From Variovorax sp. J2L1-78 (lineage in GTDB: Bacteria; Pseudomonadota; Gammaproteobacteria; Burkholderiales; Burkholderiaceae_C): a DNA stretch of 64,000 bases. A model generated the notes under the pieces. The model was given only the letters and a program-made list of their open reading frames with translations, did no database searches and was not told where the DNA came from. The position numbers and the translations under genes were made by a program. Shown in pieces: positions 1 through 9,902 of this stretch. The stretch lies in NCBI RefSeq assembly GCF_030317205.1, contig NZ_JASZYB010000001.1, forward strand, positions 992,001 through 1,056,000, given 5' to 3'. Position 1 is the first letter of the stretch. Every line of letters starts with the position of its first letter.

Positions 1-1932
<1,932 letters not shown>

Positions 1933-2571
1933 TCAGTGGCCCTCCACCGCGCTCGTTGCCATGCCCAGCCGCTCCATCCACGCAGCCAGTGCCCGTTCGT
2001 CGGGCGAACCCTCGCGGTACTGCGCATGCATGGCCGCGTGCGCTTCCGGGCGATGCTGGTTGAGCTTCAGCTTGCACTGCAGCGCCGTGACGCGCAACGT
2101 GAAGCCGACCATCCCGGCCAGCATCTTCCGCTGGAAGTCGTCGCCCAGGTCTCGCCACTGCTGCGCGTAGGCCGGCTCGTGGTCGGCGATCAGCCGCTTG
2201 AGGAGCTTGTCCTTCTCGTCAGGCGTCTCGACCAGCGTGGCCTCGACCGTGCAGTGCACCGCCAGGTAGTTCCAGGTGGGCACCCGCGCCAGGTCCGGAT
2301 AGACCGTCGGCGACAGGTAGGCGTGCGGACCCATCACGGTGAGCACGGCCCGCGGCCGGGCCTGCAGGTAGCGCCAGTGCGGATTGGGCTTGGCGCAATG
2401 CGCGAGCAGCACGAGTTCGTCGGCGTCCGGGTCGTCCACGACCACCGGCAGGTGCGAGACGAAAGGCAGGCCCTCGTCGTCGTTCGAAATCAGGCTGGCA
2501 AAAGGATGTTCGCGCAGGAGCGCAAGCGCGTGGGCGCGGTCCTTGGCATTGAACTGTGGCGGCATGTACAT
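1933..2571 (-). CDS. PaiB-family FMN-binding protein (putative negative transcriptional regulator)
   Basis: The 212-residue protein matches PaiB/Pai2 in length and throughout. It opens MYMPPQFNAKD and carries the family segments LISNDDEGLPFVSHLPVVV, LAHCAKPNPHW, VMGPHAYLSPTVYP and VPTWNYLAVH in order. These proteins have a split-barrel flavin-binding fold; in Bacillus, PaiB affects sporulation and protease genes. The biochemical role in proteobacteria is not established, so 'regulator' is inherited from the family. It is the first gene of the unit running into the small membrane protein, tadA and ldcA, with a 1-base gap downstream. A GGGAA lies about 7 bases upstream of the ATG. Confidence 0.85.
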   Translation of the reverse strand: MYMPPQFNAKDRAHALALLREHPFASLISNDDEGLPFVSHLPVVVDDPDADELVLLAHCAKPNPHWRYLQARPRAVLTVMGPHAYLSPTVYPDLARVPTWNYLAVHCTVEATLVETPDEKDKLLKRLIADHEPAYAQQWRDLGDDFQRKMLAGMVGFTLRVTALQCKLKLNQHRPEAHAAMHAQYREGSPDERALAAWMERLGMATSAVEGH

Positions 2572-2652
2572 GGCGTGTTCCCGTGAGGTCCGCCGATTGT
2601 CCGCGAGCGCACGGAGGCCCGCAGCGAGAATGCGGCATTCATCGTTTCGACC

Positions 2653-3717
2653 ATGCAGGATTCGCTCTTTCCCGATCTTCCCGATGAGGCCGGGGCGCCG
2701 TCGCCCTCACCGGCCGCTACACCGGCGCCGCGAGCCGCGCGCGCGGGCGCCATTGCCGCCCAGCCGGTCGCCCCCGCGCTGCAGGCCACGGCAGACGCCT
2801 TGTCGCACCACGTACGGCTGGGCACCTCGACCTGGTCGTATCCCGGCTGGGCCGGCATCGTCTGGGACGGCGCCTATGCCGAATCACGGCTGGCCAGGGA
2901 AGGGCTCACGGCCTATGCCCGTCACCCGCTGCTGCGCACCGTCTGCGTCGACCGTGCCTTCTATCGCCCGCTCAGCGCGATCCAGTACGCGCGGCTGGCG
3001 GCCATGGTGCCGCCCGATTTCCGTTTCGTGGTCAAGGCGCCGAGCCTGGTGACCGATGCACTGGTGCGCGGCGAGGAAGGCCGCGGCCGCCAACCGAACC
3101 CGGCCTTCCTGGATCCGGCGCTCGCGGTGCACGAGTTCGTCCGGCCGGCGCTCGAAGGCCTGGGTGAAAAGACCGGCGCACTGGTGTTCCAGCTCAGTCC
3201 GCTGCCGCTGCCGCTGCTCGCCCGCCGGGACGAGGTGTTCGATCGCATCGCAGCGATGTTGCGCGCCCTGCCCTCGCTGCGCCCCGATGCGCCGGACGGC
3301 GTGATCGCGGTGGAAGTGCGCGACCCCGAACTGCTCACCCCGGCGTTCGCCCAGCTGCTGCGCGACGCCGGCGCCACCTACTGCCTGGGGCTGCACCCCA
3401 AGCTCCCGCCCATCGCCGAGCAGCTGCCGATGCTGCGCGCGCTCTGGCCGGGGCCGCTGGTCTGCCGTTGGAACGTGAACCGCCGCCACGGCGCCTACGG
3501 CTACGAGGACGCCGAAGCGCTGTACGCACCGTTCGACAAGATGGTCCATCCCGACCTCGACATCCGCACGGCCCTGGCCCGGGTGATCGCCGGCACCGCG
3601 GACGCCGCGCAGAACGTGTACGTCACGATCAGCAACAAGGCCGAGGGTTCGGCGCCGCTGAGCGTGCGGGCGCTTGCCGAGCAACTGCAAGGGACCTCTG
3701 GCCGGGCAGCGGCCTAA
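2653..3717 (+). CDS. DUF72 (YecE-like) TIM-barrel family protein
   Basis: 354 residues. After an Ala/Pro-rich leader of about 55 residues, the DUF72 fold starts at VRLGTSTWSYPGW (residues 55-67). It contains the family hallmarks FVVKAPSLVTD, LVFQLSPLP, AVEVRDPEL and VYVTISNKAEGSAPLS. The first ATG reads MQDSLFPDLPDE, a clamp-binding-like QxxLF stretch that recurs in some DUF72 proteins. The biochemical activity of DUF72 is unknown. It is divergent from the PaiB gene (81 bp apart) and converges with the GAF gene, their stop codons overlapping by 3 bases (TAA on plus, TAG on minus). Confidence 0.85.
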   Translation: MQDSLFPDLPDEAGAPSPSPAATPAPRAARAGAIAAQPVAPALQATADALSHHVRLGTSTWSYPGWAGIVWDGAYAESRLAREGLTAYARHPLLRTVCVDRAFYRPLSAIQYARLAAMVPPDFRFVVKAPSLVTDALVRGEEGRGRQPNPAFLDPALAVHEFVRPALEGLGEKTGALVFQLSPLPLPLLARRDEVFDRIAAMLRALPSLRPDAPDGVIAVEVRDPELLTPAFAQLLRDAGATYCLGLHPKLPPIAEQLPMLRALWPGPLVCRWNVNRRHGAYGYEDAEALYAPFDKMVHPDLDIRTALARVIAGTADAAQNVYVTISNKAEGSAPLSVRALAEQLQGTSGRAAA

Positions 3718-4277
3718 ACCAGGGCCGGGTCGGATTGATAGCGCTCGTGGCCCTCCGCCCGGGCAATCAGATAGGCCGCACTGCTTGCCGCGATCTCGAG
3801 CCGCTTCACGTCGCGCGCGGTGAAGGTGCAGCCGCCGCCGATGTTGAAGCCGCACAACATCCCGTATAGCCGCCCGTTGGGCAGGCGCACCGGCACGCCG
3901 ATATGCGCCCCGAGTGCGGTGTACTCCACCGACAAGCCCTGCGCGTGCGCGATCGCCTGCACACTGGGAATGAGCGCGGGCAGACGGCAGTCCAGGATGC
4001 GTTGGCAGATGGTGTCGGGCAGCGGATGAGAGCCCCCGACATCGATCGGGGACGGCGCCAACACCGTGTCGATATACCTGAAGACCCGACGCCCTTTGAC
4101 GATCTCCCCGACGAACACGACATCGAGTTCGAGCAGTTCCCTCACCACATGCAGCAGTTCGCCGATCGCCCGGTGCACCGACACCTCTTCGGCGCGGAAC
4201 GACGCATGCGCCGTGACCAGACAGACGTCGGCCTCGTCGAGCAGCGGGAAGTTGGAAATGAGGGGGTCGTGTTGCAT
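3714..4277 (-). CDS. GAF-domain protein, putative small-ligand sensor
   Basis: 187 residues from MQHDPLISNFPLLDEADV. Almost the whole chain is one GAF domain: LLELDVVFVGEIVKGRRVFRY, a middle region SHPLPDTICQRI, the segment HIGVPVRLPNGRLYGMLCGFN and a final helix with LEIAASSAAYLI. No kinase, GGDEF, EAL or DNA-binding domain is attached, so any signal must be passed to a partner or act on a small molecule. In-frame starts at 4313, 4340 and 4490 would lengthen it, and none has a good ribosome site. It is divergent from the small gene at 4472 across about 195 bp. Confidence 0.7.
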   Translation of the reverse strand: MQHDPLISNFPLLDEADVCLVTAHASFRAEEVSVHRAIGELLHVVRELLELDVVFVGEIVKGRRVFRYIDTVLAPSPIDVGGSHPLPDTICQRILDCRLPALIPSVQAIAHAQGLSVEYTALGAHIGVPVRLPNGRLYGMLCGFNIGGGCTFTARDVKRLEIAASSAAYLIARAEGHERYQSDPALV

Positions 4278-4471
4278 CGTCGCGATCGGTGACTCGATGG
4301 TAGGCCGCGCCATGGCAGGCGCCTGCGCAGTACGTCGCATATCCAACACTCGAATGCCGTGATGTGTCGATAGCGTGACTTCCGTTGTCAGGCATTGGTT
4401 CTCCCGTCGACGATGCGCCTGCAGCACCGCGTCCTTCAGCCTCTCGCGGCGCTGCCGATATACCTGGAGAC

Positions 4472-4828
4472 ATGTCCAAGCAGAAGCCATCCTCCATCCC
4501 CGAGCTCACGTCCGAGATACCGCGCGAGCGTGTGATCCAGGACGATGGCGCCTTCCTCCTGGTGTCGACCAAAGGGCTCCCCTATGCGCACACCTGCGGC
4601 CTGCTGATCCGCCGGTGCGCGCTCTCGGACGCGGCGCCGTTCGGCTACGAATGCCTCGGCCAGTACCGGCAACTGCGCAAGTCACTGTGGCATGCGTGCC
4701 TGGACAGTCGCATCCCCGATGCAGACGGCCGCACCGAACGCTCGACGGGCATTTACGCGAGCGAGCTCGACGCGCTGGTGAACCTGTGGGCCAGCCGACG
4801 CCTTCCGCAGCTGGGCCCCTTGCTGTAG
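4472..4828 (+). CDS. hypothetical protein, 118 residues
   Basis: I start it at the ATG opening MSKQKPSSIPELTSEIP, because TGGAGA lies one base upstream; the longer in-frame form from 4385 has no such site. The protein is soluble, with four cysteines (HTCGLLIRRC, YECLGQ, WHACL) and no recognised domain or transmembrane segment. It is divergently arranged with the GAF gene and converges with the ArgE-like gene 48 bp downstream. The length, codon use like its neighbours and a plausible ribosome site support a real gene. Function unknown. Confidence 0.55.
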   Translation: MSKQKPSSIPELTSEIPRERVIQDDGAFLLVSTKGLPYAHTCGLLIRRCALSDAAPFGYECLGQYRQLRKSLWHACLDSRIPDADGRTERSTGIYASELDALVNLWASRRLPQLGPLL

Positions 4829-4876
4829 GGGCGCCATGCGCGGTACGACGGTTCAGCCGTGGTACGCCCGAGTCCG

Positions 4877-5989
4877 TTAACAAGCCAGAGGCGATCGTGC
4901 CCAGGCACCGACCGACTGCATGAAGCGATCCGCCGCCTGCAACTGGGTGGCGTAGATCCATTCGTCCGGCTGGTGTGCCTGCGCGATCGAGCCGGGGCCG
5001 CACACCACCGTGGAAATGCCGACCTGCTGGAAGAAGCCCGCTTCGGTGCCGAACGGCAGCTCCGCCGCCGGCCAGAGCGCGCCGAGTTCGCGCGCGACCG
5101 CGACGGCCGCGTCGTTGTCGCGCATCGACAGCGCCGGCACGCCGGCGATCTGCACGGCCTGGACGGTGACGCCGACGGGAAGGTCCGTCAGGGCGTCCCG
5201 GACCGCCTCGCGCACGCGTTCCGCCGTCGCGTCGTCCTGCGGGCGGAACTCCCACAGGACCTCGCAACAGCCCGGCACGATGTTGATGGCGGTGCCGCCA
5301 TCGATCCGGCCGATGTTGAGCGTGGCCTCGCCGCCCTCCTTGGCAAAGCGGCGTCGCAACCCGGCCAGACGGGTGACCAGGTGGGCGGCGGGCTCGATCG
5401 CGCTGGCCCCGAGCGAGGGGTCGCTCGAATGCGCGGGCAGTCCGCGAAAGAGCGCCCGATGCCCGAAGAAGCCGCGGTGCCTGACGCCGATCCGCATCTG
5501 CGTCGGTTCGCCGACGATGGCCACGGCCGGCGCGGCCACCTGCGTCGTCAACCGATGCACGAGCTGCGGAACGCCGAGGCACCCGATCTCTTCGTCGTAG
5601 GAGAACGCCAGGTGAATCGGACGACCCAGTGAATGCCGCTGCCACGCAGGAACGGCCGACAGGCAGGCCGCAATGAAGCCCTTCATGTCCGCCGTGCCGC
5701 GGCCATGGAATCGGCCGTTGCGTTCGACCAGGGTGAAGGGGTCGGAGCGCCAGTGCTGATCGGCCACGGGCACGACATCGCTGTGGCCCGAGAGCACCAT
5801 GCCGCCCGCCGTGTCGGGCCCGATGCTGGCCAGCAGATTCGCCTTGTGGCCGTCCGCGCTGTGCACGAGGTGCACCTTGACCCGGTGCGCTGCCAGGTAG
5901 TCCGCGATCCAGTGGATCAGTTTGAGGTTCGATCGATGCGATGTGGTGTCGAAGGCCACCAGGGTCCGCAAGATCTCGAGGGTGGTCAT
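4877..5989 (-). CDS. argE: M20-family N-acyl-amino-acid deacetylase, ArgE-like (acetylornithine deacetylase)
   Basis: The 370-residue length and motifs fit the ArgE/DapE branch of M20 metallopeptidases, which remove an N-acetyl or N-succinyl group from amino acids using two zinc ions. Visible metal ligands are H69 and D71 in LSGHSDVVPV, D101 in GRGTADMKGF, and E133/E134 in SYDEEIGC. A lid-domain insertion runs from about 175 to 285. In the classic pathway the product is ornithine for arginine synthesis. Here it is the last gene of an exporter-alaX-argE string (7-bp gap from alaX), so another N-acyl amino acid may be the true substrate. Family is firm, substrate inferred. Confidence 0.85.
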   Translation of the reverse strand: MTTLEILRTLVAFDTTSHRSNLKLIHWIADYLAAHRVKVHLVHSADGHKANLLASIGPDTAGGMVLSGHSDVVPVADQHWRSDPFTLVERNGRFHGRGTADMKGFIAACLSAVPAWQRHSLGRPIHLAFSYDEEIGCLGVPQLVHRLTTQVAAPAVAIVGEPTQMRIGVRHRGFFGHRALFRGLPAHSSDPSLGASAIEPAAHLVTRLAGLRRRFAKEGGEATLNIGRIDGGTAINIVPGCCEVLWEFRPQDDATAERVREAVRDALTDLPVGVTVQAVQIAGVPALSMRDNDAAVAVARELGALWPAAELPFGTEAGFFQQVGISTVVCGPGSIAQAHQPDEWIYATQLQAADRFMQSVGAWARSPLAC

Positions 5990-5996
5990 GCACGGC

Positions 5997-6722
5997 CTAT
6001 CGGACCAGCCCGATCCGGATCCTCCGGTTGTGTTGCCCCTTGTTCTCGATCTTCAGGATGCGCAGCGGTGCCGACTGCGAGGTCTTCGAAAGATGGGTTC
6101 CGCCGCAGGCCTGCCGGTCCAGGCCCACGATGTCGATGATGCGCGTGGTGCCGTCGTCCTGGCTCGGCGGTGCGACGGACCGGCTTCGCACCACCCCCGG
6201 CTCGCGCGCGAGTTCGGCCGCATCGAGATACACCGCATTCACCTGCAGACCGTCCGAGATCAGCGTGTTGAGTTCGGGCTCGAGCTTGCGCAGGTCGTTG
6301 TTGTCGGCCTCGGGCAGATCGAAATCGATACGGGCCGTGCCGTCGGCGGCCATTTGCACGCCGGTCACCAGTGCGCCTTCGAAGCGTTGGTAGACAAGCG
6401 CGTTGAGAATGTGCAGGCCGGTGTGCAACTGGCTCATCATGAAACGGAATTCCCGATCCACCTGGGCGACGACCTTTTCGGCGGACATCGTGGCGACGTC
6501 GGTCTCGTCGAAGCAGTGCCACGCATGGCCGCCCTCCATCTCGATCCGGCTGATCTTCATCTCGCCGCCCTTCCATTGCAGCGTGCCGCGATCCGCCAAC
6601 TGCCCGCCACCGCCTGGGTAGAAAAAGGACCGATCGAGCAGCACAGCGTTCGGACGCCGCGCGATGACGTTGGCCTCGAAGCTGAAGCAATCGGGTTGGG
6701 TATGGCAAAGGTAAGGAGACAT
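5997..6722 (-). CDS. alaX: alanyl-tRNA editing protein, AlaX-M type
   Basis: 241 residues, free-standing homologue of the AlaRS editing domain, which hydrolyses Ser-tRNA(Ala) or Gly-tRNA(Ala). FYPGGGGQ lies at residues 34-41. The zinc site is complete: H100 and H104 in QLHTGLH, C206 and H210 in QACGGTH. The extra N-terminal barrel-like region makes it the longer AlaX-M form. The start ATG has GAGGA 4 bases upstream. It lies between an amino-acid-type exporter (22-bp gap) and an ArgE-like deacetylase (7-bp gap), so it is almost certainly co-transcribed with them. That context hints at protection against a misactivated amino acid, but this is inference. Confidence 0.9.
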   Translation of the reverse strand: MSPYLCHTQPDCFSFEANVIARRPNAVLLDRSFFYPGGGGQLADRGTLQWKGGEMKISRIEMEGGHAWHCFDETDVATMSAEKVVAQVDREFRFMMSQLHTGLHILNALVYQRFEGALVTGVQMAADGTARIDFDLPEADNNDLRKLEPELNTLISDGLQVNAVYLDAAELAREPGVVRSRSVAPPSQDDGTTRIIDIVGLDRQACGGTHLSKTSQSAPLRILKIENKGQHNRRIRIGLVR

Positions 6723-6744
6723 GCATTCCTCGGCGACGGGAGGT

Positions 6745-7659
6745 CTAGGAGAATCGGCGTGCCGTCACGATGCCGATCAGGATGATGGCGCCCCCCACGA
6801 ATTCGGGAACGCTCAGATATTCGTGAAACAGAGAGGCGCCGAGCACGGTGGCAATCACGGGCTGCACCAGGAGCGTGATGGAAGACAGCGCGGCAGGGAG
6901 CTTGGCCAGCGCATAGGCGATGAGGCCCTGGCCACCGACATGGGAGATGACCGCCAGCCCCACCAGCATCAGCATGCCGTGAAGCGTGTGCGGAACCAGC
7001 GATTCGCCGCGCCAAAGCGTGACGGGCAAAAGAACGATCAGGGTTCCGATGCTGCTCCATGCCATGACGGTCATCGTTCGATGGTTCGAGCGCACCAGGC
7101 TGACCGCCAGCAGGTAGGCGCCGTAGAAGACCGCCGTCAGCAGCCCCAACAGATTGCCTGCCATGTAGTTCGATCCGAAGTCCAGCCGATGGCCGATCAG
7201 AACGAACGCACCGCCCAGTGCGAACAGCATGCCCCACAGGAATGCGGCACTGAATTTTTTCCCCAGAAACAGCTTGGACCCGAGCACCACGAAGATCGGG
7301 GCAAGGTTGGCAAGGAGATTCGAATTGGCCAGCGTGGTCAGCGTCATGGACCAGTGATAGAGCGCCAGATTTCCCGAGAAGATGAATCCGACAAGGATGA
7401 GCTTGATCGGAACGGCCGGCCTCTGTTCGGATGCAGCGCCGGTCGCGTGTGCGGTTTCGGCTCTTGCGGCCAACGCGTCGAGCAGGAAGAAGATGGGAAT
7501 CGCCAGCGCCACCCGGTAGACCGCACTGGCGGTCGGGGGCAATTCGCTGTGTCGAAGAAAGACGCCGCCCAACGCCAATGCCGCCGCGCCAAGCAGCAGC
7601 GCCATGAAGGAAAGCAGGTTGCTTTTGGAGGCAGCAGGCAGGGCAAGGGATGTGGTCAT
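6745..7659 (-). CDS. EamA/DMT-family transporter (probable amino-acid or metabolite exporter)
   Basis: 304 residues with about ten hydrophobic helices arranged as two EamA repeats (roughly 15-150 and 165-303), the standard DMT layout in the inner membrane. Typical segments are LALYHWSMTLTTLANSNLLANLAPIF at the end of the first repeat and LPAALSSITLLVQPVIATVL in the second. The family exports amino acids, purines and similar metabolites; no specificity can be read here. It is the first gene of the unit with alaX and argE, and a promoter-like sequence lies 60-90 bp upstream. Base composition is lower in G+C than in the flanks (35 of 60 bases at 7261-7320). Confidence 0.88.
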   Translation of the reverse strand: MTTSLALPAASKSNLLSFMALLLGAAALALGGVFLRHSELPPTASAVYRVALAIPIFFLLDALAARAETAHATGAASEQRPAVPIKLILVGFIFSGNLALYHWSMTLTTLANSNLLANLAPIFVVLGSKLFLGKKFSAAFLWGMLFALGGAFVLIGHRLDFGSNYMAGNLLGLLTAVFYGAYLLAVSLVRSNHRTMTVMAWSSIGTLIVLLPVTLWRGESLVPHTLHGMLMLVGLAVISHVGGQGLIAYALAKLPAALSSITLLVQPVIATVLGASLFHEYLSVPEFVGGAIILIGIVTARRFS

Positions 7660-7716
7660 GTCTATCCCGGCACGACCGAGTCTTCATCGGCCGTGTCGGC
7701 TGGTTTATTTCTGCGA

Positions 7717-7745
7717 ATCAAAATCAGCGGGAAAAACCCCGTCAA
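7717..7745 (-). promoter_or_regulatory. candidate sigma-70 promoter for the EamA-alaX-argE unit
   Basis: On the minus strand TTGACG (7745-7740) is separated by exactly 17 bases from TTTGAT (7722-7717). The transcript would start about 50 bases before the EamA ATG at 7659. The spacer contains GGG-TTTTT-CCC. The rest of the 284-bp gap (7660-7943) shows no ORF or RNA gene. Confidence 0.4.
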
Positions 7746-7793
7746 TTGCTGTGCATGGGTCGAAGCCATTTCGCTGCACTGTAGGCAGCGCGG

Positions 7794-7826
7794 GGGCGCC
7801 CGTATTGGCAAAAATTTGCGGCGCCC
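7794..7826. promoter_or_regulatory. nested inverted repeats, candidate operator
   Basis: Outer arms GGGCGCC (7794-7800) and GGCGCCC (7820-7826) enclose a second palindrome, GCAAA-AA-TTTGC (7808-7819). The AT-rich core stands out in this GC-rich genome. It lies about 50 bp upstream of the candidate promoter and 117 bp from the 3' end of the AraC-type gene, a plausible binding site for that or another regulator. Confidence 0.4.
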
Positions 7827-7943
7827 ACGGACGTCCCAGCGAGATTCGGCGTCATCGCGGGCCCGGCAGGCGCGAAGAAGCAGGACGCTCTCGGCGCACG
7901 GCCCTGAGGCAAAGGCCTGGGAAACGGCTTGGGACAAGGCCTC

Positions 7944-8783
7944 TCAGCGCATCCGGGCGCGGACGTACTGAAGAGGCGTCATGCCGAAGGTGCGTTTGAA
8001 ATGCCTGGTGAGGGCGCTCTGGTCGTAGAAACCGCTCGCGATCGCCGCTTCGATCAGCGGCCGACCCGCCGCGAGGTGAACGATCGCCGCCCTGAGGCGC
8101 AGTTGCGTCAGGTACGTATGGGGCGTCAGTCCGATCGTCCGGTTGAACGCCCCGATCAGCTGGAACGGCGTCAGGTCGGCGATCGCCGCCATCTGTTCGA
8201 GGGTCAACCGTTCCGTGAAGGCGTCGCGCAGCAGTTCCAGCACCGGCGCTAGGACGCGAGCCTCCGCAGGTGCCGGCAGCACGCGCTGCCCGGGCTGTGC
8301 GTGGTTCTGGAAGAGCGTTCCGAAGCTGTGAACGAACAGCTCCTGCTGCCGCAGGGGGTCGCACGGTGCGCTGTTTCCATCGAGGGCGCGATGGAGTTCC
8401 AGAAAGCTGGCGATGAGCGCTTCATCGCAAACAGTGTTCGACCCGAAGTACCGGGTGTGATCGATCCCCAGGGTGGTCATCAGGTGCCGGATGCCCGGCT
8501 CGGCCAGATAGAAGGACCGGTACCGCCAACGGGCGCTGCCGCCCATGCGACCCGAATGGGGTTCGGCCGGGTTGAACACGAGGAGCGCTTGTGGATGGGC
8601 CATGCCCGTTCGGCCGCGGCTCTTGAATTCCGAGCCTCCGGCTTCGGTCAGCGCGATCACGAAGGAATGGTGCACGTGCGGCGCATAGTCGTGCGTCGTG
8701 AAGTCCGCGTGCAGCATGTCCATGCCCGGCAGGTCGGGAACGTGCCAGTAGCGTGAGGTATTCAGAGGGTCCAGCTTGGCCAA
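7944..8783 (-). CDS. AraC-family transcriptional regulator
   Basis: 279 residues. The N-terminal half is a cupin-type sensor domain (HDYAPHVHHSFVIALTEAG, LVFNPAEPHSG). The C-terminal 100 residues are an AraC double helix-turn-helix, with LTLEQMAAIADLTPFQLIGAFNRTIGLTP and the hallmark ending in FKRTFGMTPLQYVRAR. The start codon is TTG (8783), chosen because GGAGG lies 7 bases upstream. It is in the same direction as, and 284 bp upstream of, the EamA-alaX-argE unit; regulators of this type often control an adjacent exporter of the ligand. Target assignment is inference. Confidence 0.88.
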   Translation of the reverse strand: MAKLDPLNTSRYWHVPDLPGMDMLHADFTTHDYAPHVHHSFVIALTEAGGSEFKSRGRTGMAHPQALLVFNPAEPHSGRMGGSARWRYRSFYLAEPGIRHLMTTLGIDHTRYFGSNTVCDEALIASFLELHRALDGNSAPCDPLRQQELFVHSFGTLFQNHAQPGQRVLPAPAEARVLAPVLELLRDAFTERLTLEQMAAIADLTPFQLIGAFNRTIGLTPHTYLTQLRLRAAIVHLAAGRPLIEAAIASGFYDQSALTRHFKRTFGMTPLQYVRARMR

Positions 8784-8839
8784 ACAAAAACCTCCGTGGG
8801 GATCGGTCGCGGCAGCGCTTCCCGCTCAGCACGCAGTCG

Positions 8840-9832
8840 TCAGTGCGCGCGTGCCACCAGCAACTCCAGGATCAGCGCGACGCGCGCCTTCACCGGCGTG
8901 AGCGCACCGGCGTCGCGAATCGCCGCGCCGGAGGTGCCCACGATGCGTCCCTGTGCGCAACGCGTGGCGCGCAACACCGCGATGCCCGCCGCCTGTGCGC
9001 GCAGGGCCGCGGTCTCGATCGTGTGGTGCAGCGTGCCATTGCCCGTCGCCGCCAGCACGAGGCCGTCGACCGCGTGGGCACCGCCGGACCGCCGTGCCTG
9101 CACGAGCGCATCGATGAGCAGCCCCTGCGCGCCTGCGTGGCTGGTCAGGATCTCGACCCGTGGCCACGCAAACGGTTCGGTCGCGATGACGGCGTCGAGG
9201 CGTGCCGCCGAAGCGCCCTGCGGCTCGGGCCACGCACGGAGCGCACGGAGGGCGCCCTCCTCCATATAGCCCAGCGGCCCGGCGTCGCCCGAATCGAAGG
9301 CGTCCAAGCGGTAGGTGTGCACCTTCTGCACGTCGAGCGACCGATGGACCGCGCCGGCGCAGACCACTGTCACGCCCGTCGCGCCCGGCCAGGCCGCGAG
9401 GCTGATCGCGTCGCGCAGGTTCTGCGGGCCATCGGGCACCAGTGCACTCGCCGGCCGCATCGCGCAGGTGAGCACCACCGGCTTGACGGGGCTCAGCACG
9501 GACTGCAGGAAGAACGCGGTTTCCTCCAGCGTGTCGGTGCCGTGCGTGATGACGAGGCCACCCACATCGTCGCGCGCCAGCGCCTCGGCGCAGCGGGCTG
9601 CGAGCGCCTGCCAGACCTCGAAGTCCATGTCCTTGCTGTCCAGCTGCGCGACCTGCTCGGCCCACACCGGCAGGCCCGGCGGCGGATCGAGCCCCTGCAG
9701 CAGGACATCGACACCGACCTCGCCTGCCGTGTAGCCGACGTTGTCGGCGGCGGACGCCGCCCGTCCGGCGATCGTGCCGCCCGTGCCCAGGACCAGCACG
9801 CCGAGCGCGCCCGGGTTGCTTTTGTTCACCAT
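8840..9832 (-). CDS. L-asparaginase
   Basis: About 330 residues, N-terminal-nucleophile asparaginase of the AnsA/AnsB fold that hydrolyses asparagine to aspartate and ammonia. Both threonine active-site motifs are present: LGTGGTIAG near the start and ITHGTDTLEETAFF around residue 100. CAMRPASALVPDGPQNL and AATGNGTLH also fit. There is no signal peptide, so a cytoplasmic form is likely. The ATG at 9832 is preferred over an in-frame TTG at 9841. It is divergent from lexA, and its 5' end touches the lexA promoter, so the SOS boxes could also affect it. Confidence 0.88.
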   Translation of the reverse strand: MVNKSNPGALGVLVLGTGGTIAGRAASAADNVGYTAGEVGVDVLLQGLDPPPGLPVWAEQVAQLDSKDMDFEVWQALAARCAEALARDDVGGLVITHGTDTLEETAFFLQSVLSPVKPVVLTCAMRPASALVPDGPQNLRDAISLAAWPGATGVTVVCAGAVHRSLDVQKVHTYRLDAFDSGDAGPLGYMEEGALRALRAWPEPQGASAARLDAVIATEPFAWPRVEILTSHAGAQGLLIDALVQARRSGGAHAVDGLVLAATGNGTLHHTIETAALRAQAAGIAVLRATRCAQGRIVGTSGAAIRDAGALTPVKARVALILELLVARAH

Positions 9833-9852
9833 GTCTTGCAAAGTCCAGGAAA

Positions 9853-9868
9853 CTGTTTAAAAATACAG
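9853..9868. promoter_or_regulatory. LexA (SOS) box 1
   Basis: CTGT-N8-ACAG is a perfect match to the proteobacterial LexA half-site spacing, with an AT-rich centre (TTAAAAAT). It lies 34 bases upstream of the lexA start and overlaps the probable -10 region, as expected for autoregulation. Confidence 0.85.
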
Positions 9869-9871
9869 GTA

Positions 9872-9887
9872 CTGGATATGCAACCAG
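9872..9887. promoter_or_regulatory. LexA (SOS) box 2, weaker
   Basis: CTGG-N8-CCAG keeps the CTG-N10-CAG core and follows box 1 by only 3 bases. A tandem pair of boxes is also the arrangement in front of E. coli lexA. The site ends just before the AAGGAG ribosome site. Confidence 0.6.
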
Positions 9888-9902
9888 CACCAAGGAGTTC
9901 AC

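Noticed and set aside
7660..7943. riboswitch or small RNA in the gap before the EamA gene
   Set aside because: Only a promoter-like pair and palindromes are visible; no terminator hairpin with T-run and no known aptamer core.
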